Shown in pieces: positions 16,410 to 25,025 of a stretch of 61,148 nucleotides of DNA. Source of the DNA: Faecalispora jeddahensis. GTDB taxonomy: Bacteria; Bacillota; Clostridia; Oscillospirales; Acutalibacteraceae. The notes beneath the pieces are model-generated. The model had not been told where the DNA came from. It saw nothing but the letters and a program-made list of their open reading frames with translations, and ran no database searches. The position numbers and the translations under genes are program-made. Every line of letters starts with the position of its first letter. Position 1 is the first letter of the stretch. The DNA lies in assembly GCF_000577335.1 (NCBI RefSeq), contig NZ_CBYL010000021.1:1-61148 (forward strand), in the 5' to 3' direction.

Positions 16410-16446
16410 TCCCTGCCTGCACAATTGGCGGGGACTTATTTTTTAT
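16410..16446 (+). terminator. Terminator after the protease-lipoprotein pair
   Basis: TCCCTGCC pairs with GGCGGGGA (one G-U), followed by a T-rich tract ending TTTTTTAT. Confidence 0.65.
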
Positions 16447-16544
16447 AACCCAATCCTCAACTGTTGGTAAATTTTATTCATTGTAATTACCGGGATTTTC
16501 AGGTATGGTTTTAAAGGAATATTACATATCAGAGGATGGGTATT

Positions 16545-17990
16545 ATGAAAACAGTTCAAAAAGCCGGTTCGTTTTTTCTGGCGCTGCTTCTTTTGTTCGG
16601 TACTGTGGCATTTTCTTTTCCGGTACTAGTAAACGCTGCTTCAGCCAGTGATTTTGTCATTGCAAAGGGCGTGCTCACAAAATATAACGGAACAGATGAG
16701 ATCGTGACGATCCCGCAAGGCGTAACCGCAATTGGAGACAACGTGTTTTACCAGACGTCGATTAAGCAGGTTATTTTGCCCAAGGGGCTAAAAAGTATTG
16801 GTGCATCGGCTTTTTCACGCTCGAAATTGACGAGTGTAGACATTCCTGAGGGCGTTACAAGTATCGGTGTAGGCGCCTTTGCCTATTGCAGTGATTTGGC
16901 GGATATAAAGTTCCCCAAATCACTGCAATCTGTTGGAGCGGGGGCTTTGAATGAAACTCTTTGGTATGTGAGTAATCCCAACCCCTTTATTATGGCCGGG
17001 GATATTTTGTACCGTTATACGGACGAGGATGTTGGTTACATCGAAATTCCCAAAGGGGTAAGGGTCATTAACGATGGGGCTTTCTCTGGACTGAGAGCTG
17101 TAAGCAGAATAGAAATTCCCAACACAGTCACAACCATAAAAGAAGAAGCTTTTCGGTTTACCGGTTTGCTAAGTGTCACAATTCCCGACAGCGTAACTGT
17201 CATTGAAAGGCAAGCTTTCTCGGACTGTTCGAATTTAAAGAGTATCACTCTATCTAAAAATCTAAGAAAAATAGAAGATCAGCTTTTCTATTTCTGCGAA
17301 AGCTTAACAAAAGTTTCGATCCCTGCCGGTGTTACAAGTATAGGTAACTCTGTACTTTCATATTGTATCCGATTGCAGGAGGTAAACATTCCCAATACGG
17401 TAGTAAGTATTGGAAACGATCTGCTGACCGGATGTAATTCGATCAAAAGCATTTTAATTCCCGCAAGCGTGAAAACAATCGGTTTTCATTTAACCGATGT
17501 CTGGGCTTTAGATCCTTATAACCCCGACAATCGTTTTATCATCTGGGGTTACAAAGGCACCGCGGCAGAGAAATATTTAGAAAAATATCCGGGCCAATAC
17601 CGGTTTTGCTTGGCGGGAACCGAAGCGCCTCCGGTTTTTAATCCCGATTATAACGGACATATTTACAGTTCGGCGGTTATGATGGATACCAAAACCTATA
17701 CGATGGCTCCCGGAAATATTTACGACATAGGCGTAACATTGCTGGGGAACGCGGCCTCCAAAACACGCCGGATGACCTCTTCCCGCGACGGTATCGCGTC
17801 AGTGCGGCAGCTTCCGAACGGGAATTACCGTGTTACCGCTTTGCGGCCGGGAACGACCTATATTACTTTCACGATTTACAATCCCAAAGACGGAAAAACG
17901 GAAATCACCCACGCCTCCATTAAGTTGGAAGTAGCAAAGGGCGTTAAGCAGCATGGCGTAGCCTGCCGTCAGACTACCTACTTTAATTAA
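16545..17990 (+). CDS. BspA-type leucine-rich-repeat surface protein
   Basis: 481 residues. ATG 16545 is chosen because AGAGG abuts the upstream ATG at 16536. The signal peptide ends near VNAASA. About ten LRR_5/BspA repeats of 23 residues follow (pattern VTIPDSVTVIERQAFSDCSN), covering about 60-350, as in Treponema/Bacteroides BspA adhesins. The C-terminus (about 370-475) is beta-rich and Ig-like (TYTMAPGNIYDIGVTLLGNA). No LPXTG anchor is seen, so it is secreted or held non-covalently. Probable role: adhesion or ligand binding. Confidence 0.85.
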   Translation: MKTVQKAGSFFLALLLLFGTVAFSFPVLVNAASASDFVIAKGVLTKYNGTDEIVTIPQGVTAIGDNVFYQTSIKQVILPKGLKSIGASAFSRSKLTSVDIPEGVTSIGVGAFAYCSDLADIKFPKSLQSVGAGALNETLWYVSNPNPFIMAGDILYRYTDEDVGYIEIPKGVRVINDGAFSGLRAVSRIEIPNTVTTIKEEAFRFTGLLSVTIPDSVTVIERQAFSDCSNLKSITLSKNLRKIEDQLFYFCESLTKVSIPAGVTSIGNSVLSYCIRLQEVNIPNTVVSIGNDLLTGCNSIKSILIPASVKTIGFHLTDVWALDPYNPDNRFIIWGYKGTAAEKYLEKYPGQYRFCLAGTEAPPVFNPDYNGHIYSSAVMMDTKTYTMAPGNIYDIGVTLLGNAASKTRRMTSSRDGIASVRQLPNGNYRVTALRPGTTYITFTIYNPKDGKTEITHASIKLEVAKGVKQHGVACRQTTYFN

Positions 17991-18000
17991 AAAGAAACGA

Positions 18001-18043
18001 TCCCCCGTAACCGGATTTACTCCGGCTACGGGGGACTTTTTTA
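18001..18043 (+). terminator. Terminator after the BspA-like gene
   Basis: CCCCCGTA/TACGGGGG-type stem with an inner CCGG/CCGG pairing, followed by TTTTTT. Confidence 0.85.
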
Positions 18044-18061
18044 TTTTAATTTCAATTTATA

Positions 18062-18112
18062 TTGACGTTTATCGATTTGATACATATAATATTCATATCG
18101 AAGTTTATGAAT
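18062..18112 (+). promoter_or_regulatory. ars promoter and ArsR operator
   Basis: TTGACG (18062-18067), a 17-bp spacer and TATAAT (18085-18090), directly followed by the inverted repeat ATTCATA (18091-18097) and TATGAAT (18106-18112). ArsR bound there would cover the transcription start and block the operon until arsenite or antimonite binds. Confidence 0.8.
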
Positions 18113-18125
18113 GTGAGGAACCGAT

Positions 18126-18473
18126 ATGGAAAACTATTCGGATTATACAAAGGTGTTTAAAGCGCTGGGAGAAACCAAAAGAGCAATGATTATAGATATG
18201 CTCTCCTGCGGGGAGCTTTGTGCTTGCATGATTTTAGAGAAGTTTGAGATGTCCCAATCCACACTGTCTCATCACATGAAACTTCTGTGCGAGTGTGGAC
18301 TTGTCAAAAGCAGAGAGGAAGGCAAATGGACGTACTATTCGCTGAATGCGGATACCATCAGTAAAACAAAGCAATTTTTCTGTCATATCACATCTGATAA
18401 GGAAAATTGCATTTGCAAAGAAAACATCGATTGCTGCAAAGGCTGTGATGAAAACGAGCAAAAAACCTCTTAA
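18126..18473 (+). CDS. arsR: ArsR-family arsenic-responsive repressor
   Basis: 115 residues. The winged-helix fold has recognition helix MSQSTLSHHMKLLCECGLVK. The metalloid site ELCAC (Glu30-Cys34) places Cys32 and Cys34 as in classical ArsR. A Cys-rich tail (ENCICKENIDCCKGCDE) may add a third ligand or bind metal itself. It is the first gene of the operon behind a self-operator, hence autoregulated. High confidence for an As(III)/Sb(III)-type sensor rather than a Cd/Zn sensor. Confidence 0.92.
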   Translation: MENYSDYTKVFKALGETKRAMIIDMLSCGELCACMILEKFEMSQSTLSHHMKLLCECGLVKSREEGKWTYYSLNADTISKTKQFFCHITSDKENCICKENIDCCKGCDENEQKTS

Positions 18474-18520
18474 TTTCTACTGCAAAGCCTGAAAACTGAA
18501 TCTAGAATGGAGTTGCTGTT

Positions 18521-18916
18521 ATGAAGAAAATGAAAATATTTGAACCGGCCATGTGTTGCCCTACTGGACTTTGCGGAGTGGGCGTCGATCCTGAACTGCT
18601 GCGTATTTCCACTGTGCTGGACACACTGAAAAAACGCGGGGTAAAAGTAGAACGCTTCAATCTTAGTAGTGCACCGAGGGAGTTTATCACCGATCAAACG
18701 ATTAACGCTTATATCAATACCAAAGGGCCGGAAGGCTTGCCCGCCGTTGTGGTAGATAGCAAAATTGTGATTACAGGCCGATACCCCACCAATGAAGAAT
18801 TTACGAAGCTGCTCGATCTTCCTGAAGGTATGCTGACAAAACAGAGCGAGGCTGCAAAAGTAAAAATCACCAGGAAGAAGTCTGGCGGCTGCGATTGTAA
18901 GGGAGGTTGCTGCTGA
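18521..18916 (+). CDS. arsD: ArsD arsenic metallochaperone
   Basis: 131 residues. ArsD carries As(III) to ArsA. The essential Cys12-Cys13-Cys18 triad is present (EPAMCCPTGLCGVGVDPELL), and the C-terminus ends with further vicinal cysteines (CDCKGGCC). The thioredoxin-like body has the expected length. Its stop overlaps the arsA start (ATGA-type), consistent with a chaperone-ATPase pair made together. Confidence 0.93.
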   Translation: MKKMKIFEPAMCCPTGLCGVGVDPELLRISTVLDTLKKRGVKVERFNLSSAPREFITDQTINAYINTKGPEGLPAVVVDSKIVITGRYPTNEEFTKLLDLPEGMLTKQSEAAKVKITRKKSGGCDCKGGCC

Positions 18917-20652
18917 TGGAGCTTTTTCATCCCTTGACGGTCCCCTTGACTAAATACCTCTTTTTTACCGGAAAAGGCGGTGTTGGTAAAACCAGCATCG
19001 CCTGTGCTACTGCCGTATCTCTTGCAGACAGCGGAAAACGGGTATTGCTGATTAGTACCGACCCTGCCTCCAACTTACAGGATGTATTTTCGATGAAACT
19101 GACGAACAAGGGAACGCCCATCCCCGACATACCGAATCTGGTCGTGGCGAACCTTGATCCCATACAGGCTGCGGCCGAGTACCGGGAAAGTGTGATAGCA
19201 CCCTATCGCGGCAAACTGCCCGAGTCGGTCATCGTCAATATGGAAGAGCAGCTTTCCGGCTCCTGTACTGTGGAAATAGCAGCTTTTAACGAGTTTTCCA
19301 GCTTTATTACAGACGGTAAAGCACAACAGGAATACGACTATATTATTTTCGACACGGCCCCTACGGGCCACACGCTGCGGATGCTCCAGCTTCCATCTGC
19401 GTGGAGTAATTTCATCAGCGAAAGCACACATGGCGCGTCCTGCTTGGGCCAGCTTTCCGGCTTAGAAAGCAAGAAAGCAATTTACAAACAGGCTGTGGAA
19501 ACACTGGCAAACAGAAACCTGACCACGCTGATTCTCGTCACCCGCCCCGAAACTGCACCGTTCAAGGAGGCAGAACGGGCTTCCGGTGAGCTTTCTGCGT
19601 TGGGCGTTCACAATCAAATATTGGTTGTCAACGGCGTACTGACGGAGCACAGTGATGCCTTATCTTCCAGCTTATATGAAAAGCAGCAGACTGCTCTCAC
19701 TGCGATGCCTGAAAGCCTACAAGCGCTTTCGCTCTATATTGTGCCGTTGCGGGCATATAATGTCACGGGACTTTCTAATGTGCGCGCCCTGCTGAATACC
19801 GACCATGTTACCGCGCACACGGAAACGTTGAACGCTGCCGGTATCCCTTCGTTGAACGACGTGATAGATGAACTGGCGGCAGACGGGAAGCGTGTTATTT
19901 TCACAATGGGTAAGGGCGGTGTAGGTAAAACTACTGTTGCCGCTGCTGTTGCGCTGGGACTTGCAAAGCGCGGAAAGAGAGTCCACCTCACCACCACTGA
20001 TCCCGCCGCACATCTTAAATTTGTGCTGGATGAAACGAGCGGCGTTTCCATGAGTCATATTGACGAGGCCGAGGAACTGAAAAAGTATCAATCTGAGGTA
20101 CTTTTTAAGGCGCGCGCTTCGGGCATGAGCGATGAAGATATTTCCTATGTGGAGGAGGATCTGCGTTCTCCCTGCACACAGGAAATCGCCGTATTCCGTG
20201 CCTTTGCGGAGGTGGTGGAAAAGGCCAACGATCAAGTGGTAGTAATCGACACAGCGCCCACAGGTCACACCCTTCTTTTACTGGAATCTACGCAGAGCTA
20301 CAACCACGAAATCGAGCGTACCAAGGGTGAAATCTCTGAATCGGTAAAGCGGTTGTTGCCCCGGTTGAAATCCAATGAGACCGAGGTTGTCATTGTGACT
20401 TTGCCCGAAGCAACCCCCTTCTATGAGGCGTTACGTTTGGAAGACGATTTGAAGCGGGCGGGGATTGCTGCAAGATGGTGGGTAATCAATCAATCCCTTT
20501 ATGGTACGAACACCACCAACCCCATGCTGGCGGCAAAAGCATCAAACGAAGTAGAATGGCTCAACCGTATTGATGCACATGCACATGGTCAATTTGCAAT
20601 GATCGCGTGGAGTGCCGATGAGATCAAAGGCGATCGCCTGTTAACTCTTTAA
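18916..20652 (+). CDS. arsA: ArsA arsenical pump ATPase
   Basis: 578 residues from ATG 18916. ArsA is a two-halved cytoplasmic ATPase that normally energises the ArsB or Acr3 pump. Both halves keep the deviant P-loop GKGGVGKT (about residues 19-26 and 331-338) and the DTAPTGHTLR/L signal-transduction motif. The metalloid site cysteines appear in CTVEIAAFNEF and CTQEIAVFRAF. Length is typical. It follows arsD with a 1-bp overlap and is followed by arsC after 10 bp. No pump gene is in this operon or elsewhere in the window. Confidence 0.95.
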   Translation: MELFHPLTVPLTKYLFFTGKGGVGKTSIACATAVSLADSGKRVLLISTDPASNLQDVFSMKLTNKGTPIPDIPNLVVANLDPIQAAAEYRESVIAPYRGKLPESVIVNMEEQLSGSCTVEIAAFNEFSSFITDGKAQQEYDYIIFDTAPTGHTLRMLQLPSAWSNFISESTHGASCLGQLSGLESKKAIYKQAVETLANRNLTTLILVTRPETAPFKEAERASGELSALGVHNQILVVNGVLTEHSDALSSSLYEKQQTALTAMPESLQALSLYIVPLRAYNVTGLSNVRALLNTDHVTAHTETLNAAGIPSLNDVIDELAADGKRVIFTMGKGGVGKTTVAAAVALGLAKRGKRVHLTTTDPAAHLKFVLDETSGVSMSHIDEAEELKKYQSEVLFKARASGMSDEDISYVEEDLRSPCTQEIAVFRAFAEVVEKANDQVVVIDTAPTGHTLLLLESTQSYNHEIERTKGEISESVKRLLPRLKSNETEVVIVTLPEATPFYEALRLEDDLKRAGIAARWWVINQSLYGTNTTNPMLAAKASNEVEWLNRIDAHAHGQFAMIAWSADEIKGDRLLTL

Positions 20653-20662
20653 GGGGATAAAT

Positions 20663-21067
20663 ATGGTTAAAGTCGCATTTATCTGTATCCACAATTCTTG
20701 CCGCAGCCAAATTGCAGAGGCATTGGGCAAACATCTTGCCGGCGATGTATTTGAAAGCTATTCGGCAGGAACAGAAACAAAGCCGCAAATCAATCAGGAT
20801 GCAGTTCGCCTGATGAAACAGCTTTACGGGATTGACATGGAAAAGACACAGCGTTCAAAGCTGCTTTCAGAACTTCCACCGATTGATATGGTTGTTACAA
20901 TGGGTTGTAATGTCGATTGTCCCTATCTCCCCTGTAAGCACAGGATGGATTGGGGGTTGGATGACCCGACGGGAAAAAGTGATGAGGAGTTTGTTAGCAC
21001 CATTGGAGCAATAGAAGAAAAAATCAAAGAGCTTGCATTAAAATTGATTTCGTCCAAAGAAACATAA
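20663..21067 (+). CDS. arsC: Arsenate reductase, LMW-phosphatase (thioredoxin-coupled) type
   Basis: 134 residues. It reduces arsenate to arsenite using a nucleophilic Cys8 in the P-loop CIHNSCR (Cys8-X5-Arg14); a later cysteine cluster (MGCNVDCPYLPC) supplies the Cys pair that forms the shuttling disulfide with thioredoxin. This is the Staphylococcus/Bacillus-type enzyme, not the glutaredoxin type. Last gene of the operon, before a strong terminator. Confidence 0.92.
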   Translation: MVKVAFICIHNSCRSQIAEALGKHLAGDVFESYSAGTETKPQINQDAVRLMKQLYGIDMEKTQRSKLLSELPPIDMVVTMGCNVDCPYLPCKHRMDWGLDDPTGKSDEEFVSTIGAIEEKIKELALKLISSKET

Positions 21068-21105
21068 AGGCCTGGATGATTGTTTGGAGCAGAGCATAAA
21101 AAGTA

Positions 21106-21143
21106 GCGCCCTCATCTCCCGGCCAGGAATGAGGGCGTTTTTC
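21106..21143 (+). terminator. ars operon terminator
   Basis: CGCCCTCAT (21107-21115) pairs with ATGAGGGCG (21129-21137), followed by TTTTTC. Confidence 0.85.
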
Positions 21144-21237
21144 ATGTTGTATTTCGTGTTGCATGTGTTGCATTTTGTAATGGATATTTGTATTTTAAGT
21201 AATTCTAAAGTCCGATAAAAAAGACTTTATAGACATG

Positions 21238-21284
21238 AAAAAACCGCATGAATACTGGATTTTCCAGTAACCATGCGGTTTTTC
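21238..21284. terminator. Strong bidirectional terminator near the ICE left edge
   Basis: CCGCATG/CATGCGG with nested TACTGG/CCAGTA, flanked by six A on the left and five T on the right. The surrounding 21144-21497 holds no gene. An 8-bp inverted repeat (CAGTTTTA/TAAAACTG) lies near 21360-21390. The ICE boundary probably falls in this stretch, but no flanking att repeat can be identified. Confidence 0.75.
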
Positions 21285-21497
21285 GTTTGTGAAAACCGTG
21301 GAAAAAAAATTTCTCGAACCCCCCGTAAAAAATGGCGATCCGTTAAAAAATCAAGCAGCAGTTTTACCTCTGAGGATAAAACTGTAGACCCTAATAAAGA
21401 CTTTTAATATTATATCAGGAAAATCTAATATAAGCAACTCACGGCCTTATCCAAAATTATTGGTAGTTGTTCAGCAGTTATGCCGAAGGAGAACCTG

Positions 21498-21526
21498 TTG
21501 ACATTTTTTTGCAAACTATATATGCT
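21498..21526 (+). promoter_or_regulatory. Consensus promoter pointing into the ICE left end
   Basis: TTGACA (21498-21503), a 17-bp spacer and TATGCT (21521-21526). Its transcript would run antisense into the DUF1016-like gene at 21588; no convincing plus-strand gene follows. Confidence 0.5.
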
Positions 21527-21587
21527 TGTGGTGTCGAATGCAGAGAGGCGCTTTGTATTCGGTGAGCCTCGATCCTGGCTCTGCGGA

Positions 21588-22487
21588 TTATAATAATGTG
21601 CAAAGACACAAGTTGTTCCGGCGCAAAACTGCCCTCGTCAATTCGGCGGGGGTGTTTTGTTTTATTGCGCTTATAAAAAGCTCCCAGAGATTTTCCATTC
21701 GAGGTCGCATACCGGGCGGAAAGTTTTGCGGTGGTTTCAGCTTCTCAAACCACAATACACGAGGTGAAGGATCAGGTGAATGGTGATTGATGAAACTGAG
21801 CGGAGGCGGATCGTCATCTGCTTTGCGTTTAGCCTGCCGGTTGCACCCTCTCCATGGGGAGACCGCGGTAGATAAGCTGCCCGTTCTGCTGGGCATATCA
21901 ACTCCTTGGCGGAGCGGTTCACACGCTGGCACAAACGGCGCACACGCCGTTTCAACGGTTGCTGTAGTGTCTACGCCCGTATTGGACGATATATCGCTTA
22001 CAGGGGTAATATCGGGTTCAGTGTTTTCAGCAGGACTTTCTTCATTATATAAAATATCAAAGGCATTTTCCTGAATGGCTTTCATGAGGGCCAGCTTGGA
22101 AAGATTCTGTGCTGCCGCAAGGTCAATATAAAAAGAGCGCTGCTCATCGCTTTCGCAGCACTCCAGTATAACGGCGTTTTGCGTCCAGCTCAGAGACTGC
22201 GCTTTTTCCATGAGAGCCGGTTCGTTTGCGTAGGTGCGGTAAAAGTCACGCATCCTGCGGAGATTGCGAAGGGAGAAGCCTTTCAGCAATGGGAACCGGA
22301 TGGCGAGGGTTTCGGCCAAGTGAGCGACAAAGGCTTTTTCCCCCTGGCGGCAGATGCATCGGCCGATCAGGGTATAAAGCTCCATCAGAGATTGGTTGGA
22401 TGGCTTGTCATAGCTTTCGTAGCAAGCGATTATGGCAGATGCGATCTGTTCCATATAGAGGGGACTATCATTTTTCAGTGATTTCAT
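21588..22487 (-). CDS. DUF1016 (YhcG N-terminal) domain protein of the ICE
   Basis: 299 residues. Residues about 20-150 match the helical N-terminal domain of DUF1016/YhcG proteins (YTLIGRCICRQGEKAFVAHL, FSLRNLRRMRDFYRTYANEP, LSWTQNAVILECCESDEQRS). The PD-(D/E)XK nuclease domain usual at the C-terminus is absent; instead there is a low-complexity linker and a short C-terminal part (about 240-299). Probably a DNA- or RNA-binding ICE accessory factor. It is the last gene of the leftward ICE operon. Confidence 0.7.
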   Translation of the reverse strand: MKSLKNDSPLYMEQIASAIIACYESYDKPSNQSLMELYTLIGRCICRQGEKAFVAHLAETLAIRFPLLKGFSLRNLRRMRDFYRTYANEPALMEKAQSLSWTQNAVILECCESDEQRSFYIDLAAAQNLSKLALMKAIQENAFDILYNEESPAENTEPDITPVSDISSNTGVDTTATVETACAPFVPACEPLRQGVDMPSRTGSLSTAVSPWRGCNRQAKRKADDDPPPLSFINHHSPDPSPRVLWFEKLKPPQNFPPGMRPRMENLWELFISAIKQNTPAELTRAVLRRNNLCLCTLL

Positions 22488-22570
22488 GGGCTTCTCCTTT
22501 CCGGCTCGTTGTAAGCCTGTTTTTATGTACCCGGCAGAATCAGCTCTGCCGGTGATATTTTAAGAGGGTA

Positions 22571-23149
22571 TCAGTAGCTTTGCTCCATTTCAAAGCCGCA
22601 GTCCTGCTCCTGGGCATCTTCGACAAAGGTGATGTTGACATATTCTCCGATGATGCAAAGCGCGTTGTCATAGCTGCCGCTGGCGGTGATCCGCTCCCGC
22701 ATTTCTTTTGCCTGATCCCCAAGTCCGTTTTCCTTCAATGTTCGGGTGGCGATGCCCATCAGATTGAAAATATTGCCGTCCTGCCCGATGAGGGCGCAAT
22801 CGGGTTTTTCCTTTTGAACAGGCGGCCCGTTCATATCGACACCCAGCCGGTTGGGGAGATAATCACTCAGCCAGGTGCCGCCAAAGGTTGCATGGCTCTG
22901 CAGCCGCCACATGGCGAGCTTTCCTATGTCCAGATCCATATTTTCCATTGACAACAGCAGATTGGTACAGCCGTTATGCTCAAAGACGGAAACATCTTTG
23001 AACGTATCGCCGTTTTGCAGGATGCCCTCCTGAGTCAGCAGTTCATTGATGCCCTTTACCCATTCCGAGAGGTCACCGCCACAGCCCTGGATAACAAGCC
23101 CCTCACGGTCTGTCATGGTACGGAGTTCGTCTGTTGTAATATGCTTCAT
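22571..23149 (-). CDS. Conserved ICE protein, function unknown
   Basis: 192 residues, soluble. The N-terminus TTDELRTMTDREGLVIQGCG and the central GTWLSDYLPNRLGV stretch are recognisable from uncharacterised proteins of clostridial conjugative elements. No catalytic motif could be assigned. It is in the leftward ICE operon between the DUF1016 gene and the gene at 23208. Confidence 0.6.
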   Translation of the reverse strand: MKHITTDELRTMTDREGLVIQGCGGDLSEWVKGINELLTQEGILQNGDTFKDVSVFEHNGCTNLLLSMENMDLDIGKLAMWRLQSHATFGGTWLSDYLPNRLGVDMNGPPVQKEKPDCALIGQDGNIFNLMGIATRTLKENGLGDQAKEMRERITASGSYDNALCIIGEYVNITFVEDAQEQDCGFEMEQSY

Positions 23150-23207
23150 ATCGTTCCTCCATTCGTTTCCTGTAGTTTGAAAAGTTATAAGTGGGAGTAA
23201 TGCGGGA

Positions 23208-23771
23208 CTAATTCATAGCCGGACCGTTTTGCTGATTTGAATTGGGATCATCCGCCTGCTGGCCGTCCTTTTCCATTTCCGGCTGTTCCGGAGAGCAATG
23301 GTTCAGAAGATCCTGCACCCTCCACGGGACATTGTCGAAATCCACATGAATATCCCCCTCGACAGGGACGGTGTACCAGTATTCGTAAGGAATATATACG
23401 GTTGACAGGTACTTGGACTCTGCGGCCGAGATATGTTCGCCTCCTTGTTCAATGACGCCCTTGGGCGTCAAAAAGAAGGTTCCCCAATGCTCGCCGGAGG
23501 ACTCCAGATCAAGGGTTACGATGCCCAACCCGATATGGCCGGTGCTGCGGCCTCGAATGACAGCGGGAAGATCAACGATTTCATAGGTGTAGTCGTCGAA
23601 ATATTCCGTGCCGTATACGTCAATGCAAAGGTCATGCATCCGTTTCAGTATCTCTTTGGCATAGCTGAAATCATCCGAATTGCAGGAGTGGTCCAGCTTT
23701 GCGAACTCCACTGTCGGAAGCATAGCGTTCAGGCGGTCTATATAGACCGCCCGCAAATCTTTTTCTTCCAT
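23208..23771 (-). CDS. Conserved ICE protein, function unknown
   Basis: 187 residues, acidic, soluble. It contains YEIVDLPAVIRGRSTGHIGL and WGTFFLTPKGVIEQGG, and ends with a Gln/Asn/Pro-rich tail. No family assigned. It lies 12 bp from the DUF4314 gene and is expected to be co-transcribed. Confidence 0.6.
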   Translation of the reverse strand: MEEKDLRAVYIDRLNAMLPTVEFAKLDHSCNSDDFSYAKEILKRMHDLCIDVYGTEYFDDYTYEIVDLPAVIRGRSTGHIGLGIVTLDLESSGEHWGTFFLTPKGVIEQGGEHISAAESKYLSTVYIPYEYWYTVPVEGDIHVDFDNVPWRVQDLLNHCSPEQPEMEKDGQQADDPNSNQQNGPAMN

Positions 23772-23783
23772 TCTATTTCACCC

Positions 23784-24065
23784 TCATTCCATTTTCATGC
23801 CGAACTGCTCGGATTCACTTTCCTGCAGTTCGGTTTGTTCCGGGCGCGAGATCACGGAAAAGCTGTCCTCGCCTGGAATGACGCCGAGAGTGCGCCCATT
23901 GTCAAATGTACAGTGAAGCGTTCCAATGTCATCCACAACATTCACCGTTCCCTCCGTACCGGGCAGAATGGGGGCATAGGGGTCATCCATTCCAATCAAA
24001 CGGATGCGGGTTCCCTGCGGGTATTGCTCCTTGATACGTTGTACCTGCTTGTGGTCCATAAACAT
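23784..24065 (-). CDS. DUF4314-like ICE protein
   Basis: 93 residues from ATG 24065 (GGAGG seven bases upstream). The core IRLIGMDDPYAPILPGTEGT and LHCTFDNGRTLGVIPGEDSF forms a small beta-barrel typical of DUF4314 proteins of conjugative elements; function unknown. A charged tail follows. Confidence 0.75.
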   Translation of the reverse strand: MFMDHKQVQRIKEQYPQGTRIRLIGMDDPYAPILPGTEGTVNVVDDIGTLHCTFDNGRTLGVIPGEDSFSVISRPEQTELQESESEQFGMKME

Positions 24066-24079
24066 CACGATTCCTCCTA

Positions 24080-24337
24080 TCAGGCCATCTCATGGCCCTG
24101 TTTTGATTGGCTGCCGTCCGCAGCCTTGATAGCCTCATATTCGGCTATCAGCTTTTCAGGCTCTTTGTATTCATGGGTGAACACGGGTCGGCCCAGCACT
24201 TTCTCCACCGCTTCCTGATAAAGCTCCAGAGGCATGCAAAGCCGATCTTCATATAATTGAAACTCCACAATTTCCTGTGGGGATTTCCCCTCGTACCAGA
24301 GGCTTTCAGTCTTGGCAATCGCTTCTCTCGGCGTCAT
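24080..24337 (-). CDS. Small helical ICE protein
   Basis: 85 residues from ATG 24337, the start best spaced from GGAGG; an ATG at 24364, overlapping the previous stop, is an alternative. Helical and acidic (TPREAIAKTESLWYEGKSPQ); it resembles uncharacterised small proteins next to DUF4314 in ICEs. Confidence 0.6.
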   Translation of the reverse strand: MTPREAIAKTESLWYEGKSPQEIVEFQLYEDRLCMPLELYQEAVEKVLGRPVFTHEYKEPEKLIAEYEAIKAADGSQSKQGHEMA

Positions 24338-24360
24338 ACTCTTTTCCTCCATATGTTTCC

Positions 24361-25011
24361 TCATTGTATTTCCACCATCTGCTCCCATTGCAGAATGAAT
24401 CGTCCCTCAATAGTGCGGTTGTCATGGTGGTGCCCGAAAAACCAATAGTCGAAGCTGCACCGGCGTTTGACCGTTTCCAAGAAGCCGGTCAGACGGTCCG
24501 GCTTGTAGGGATGGCATACCTGTGCCGCAATGCTGTCGGGACCGCAGTGGGTCAGGATGCAGTCCACATGCCAGCCGGCGTTCTCCAGATTCTTCAGGGC
24601 CGTTTCGTATTCCTCATCGCAGGGCAGTTCCTCTTTCCACCATGAAATATGGTTGATACGGTACAGCGCTTTGTGTCTGTCCAGTACCTGCTTGCGATAC
24701 AGGAAGTCGGGATCGTCCGTCTTTAGTATGCCTGCGCTGATATCGTGGGAGACAGCGCCGCCCTTCCATTTCATGGTCGGAAAACGGTTCAGCAGGTCAA
24801 AGTTTTCGTGGTTGCCGTCTATAAACAGCGTGGTGAACGGCTGATTGTTCAGCCAGTCCAGATCCCGGTTCGATTGGGGTGTTTCATCCCATATCCCAAA
24901 ATCGCCGCAGACAATAATATAGTCATCCCGGCACAGGCTCTACCCTGCGGGAAAGTATTCCTTTTCAAATCTGCGGAAATTACCGTGGGTGTCTCCTGTA
25001 ATATAAATCAT
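24361..25011 (-). pseudogene. Calcineurin-like metallophosphoesterase with an in-frame amber codon
   Basis: 216 codons from ATG 25011 in one frame, interrupted by TAG at codon 24 (24942-24940). The metal-binding motifs flank it: GDTHG before; VCGDFG, GNHEN and FGHHHDN after. ICEs of this type commonly carry an intact copy (tail FPAG then a residue now TAG). Internal restart would require ATG 24774, after most of the active site, so the product is probably inactive unless the amber is read through. Next to the recombinase genes, in the leftward operon. Confidence 0.75.
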
Positions 25012-25025
25012 GGTCGGTTCCTCCG

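Noticed and set aside
21300-21330. Possible tRNA 3' end (TCTCGAACCCCCC) as an ICE attachment site
   Set aside because: No cloverleaf could be built upstream, and serine recombinases seldom use tRNA genes.
21526-21786. Plus-strand ORF of 86 codons after the promoter at 21498
   Set aside because: Antisense to the well-supported DUF1016-like gene, no ribosome binding site, and arginine/serine-rich composition typical of shadow frames.
23784-24388. CRISPR-like or tandem repeats in the small ICE genes
   Set aside because: No regularly spaced identical repeats were found here or elsewhere; only short regulatory repeats exist.
3124-24942. Stop-codon recoding (TAA/TAG read as an amino acid)
   Set aside because: Only isolated genes are affected, the prophage ones also carry frameshifts, and many intact genes here end in TAG or TAA. 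Mutation explains it more simply.
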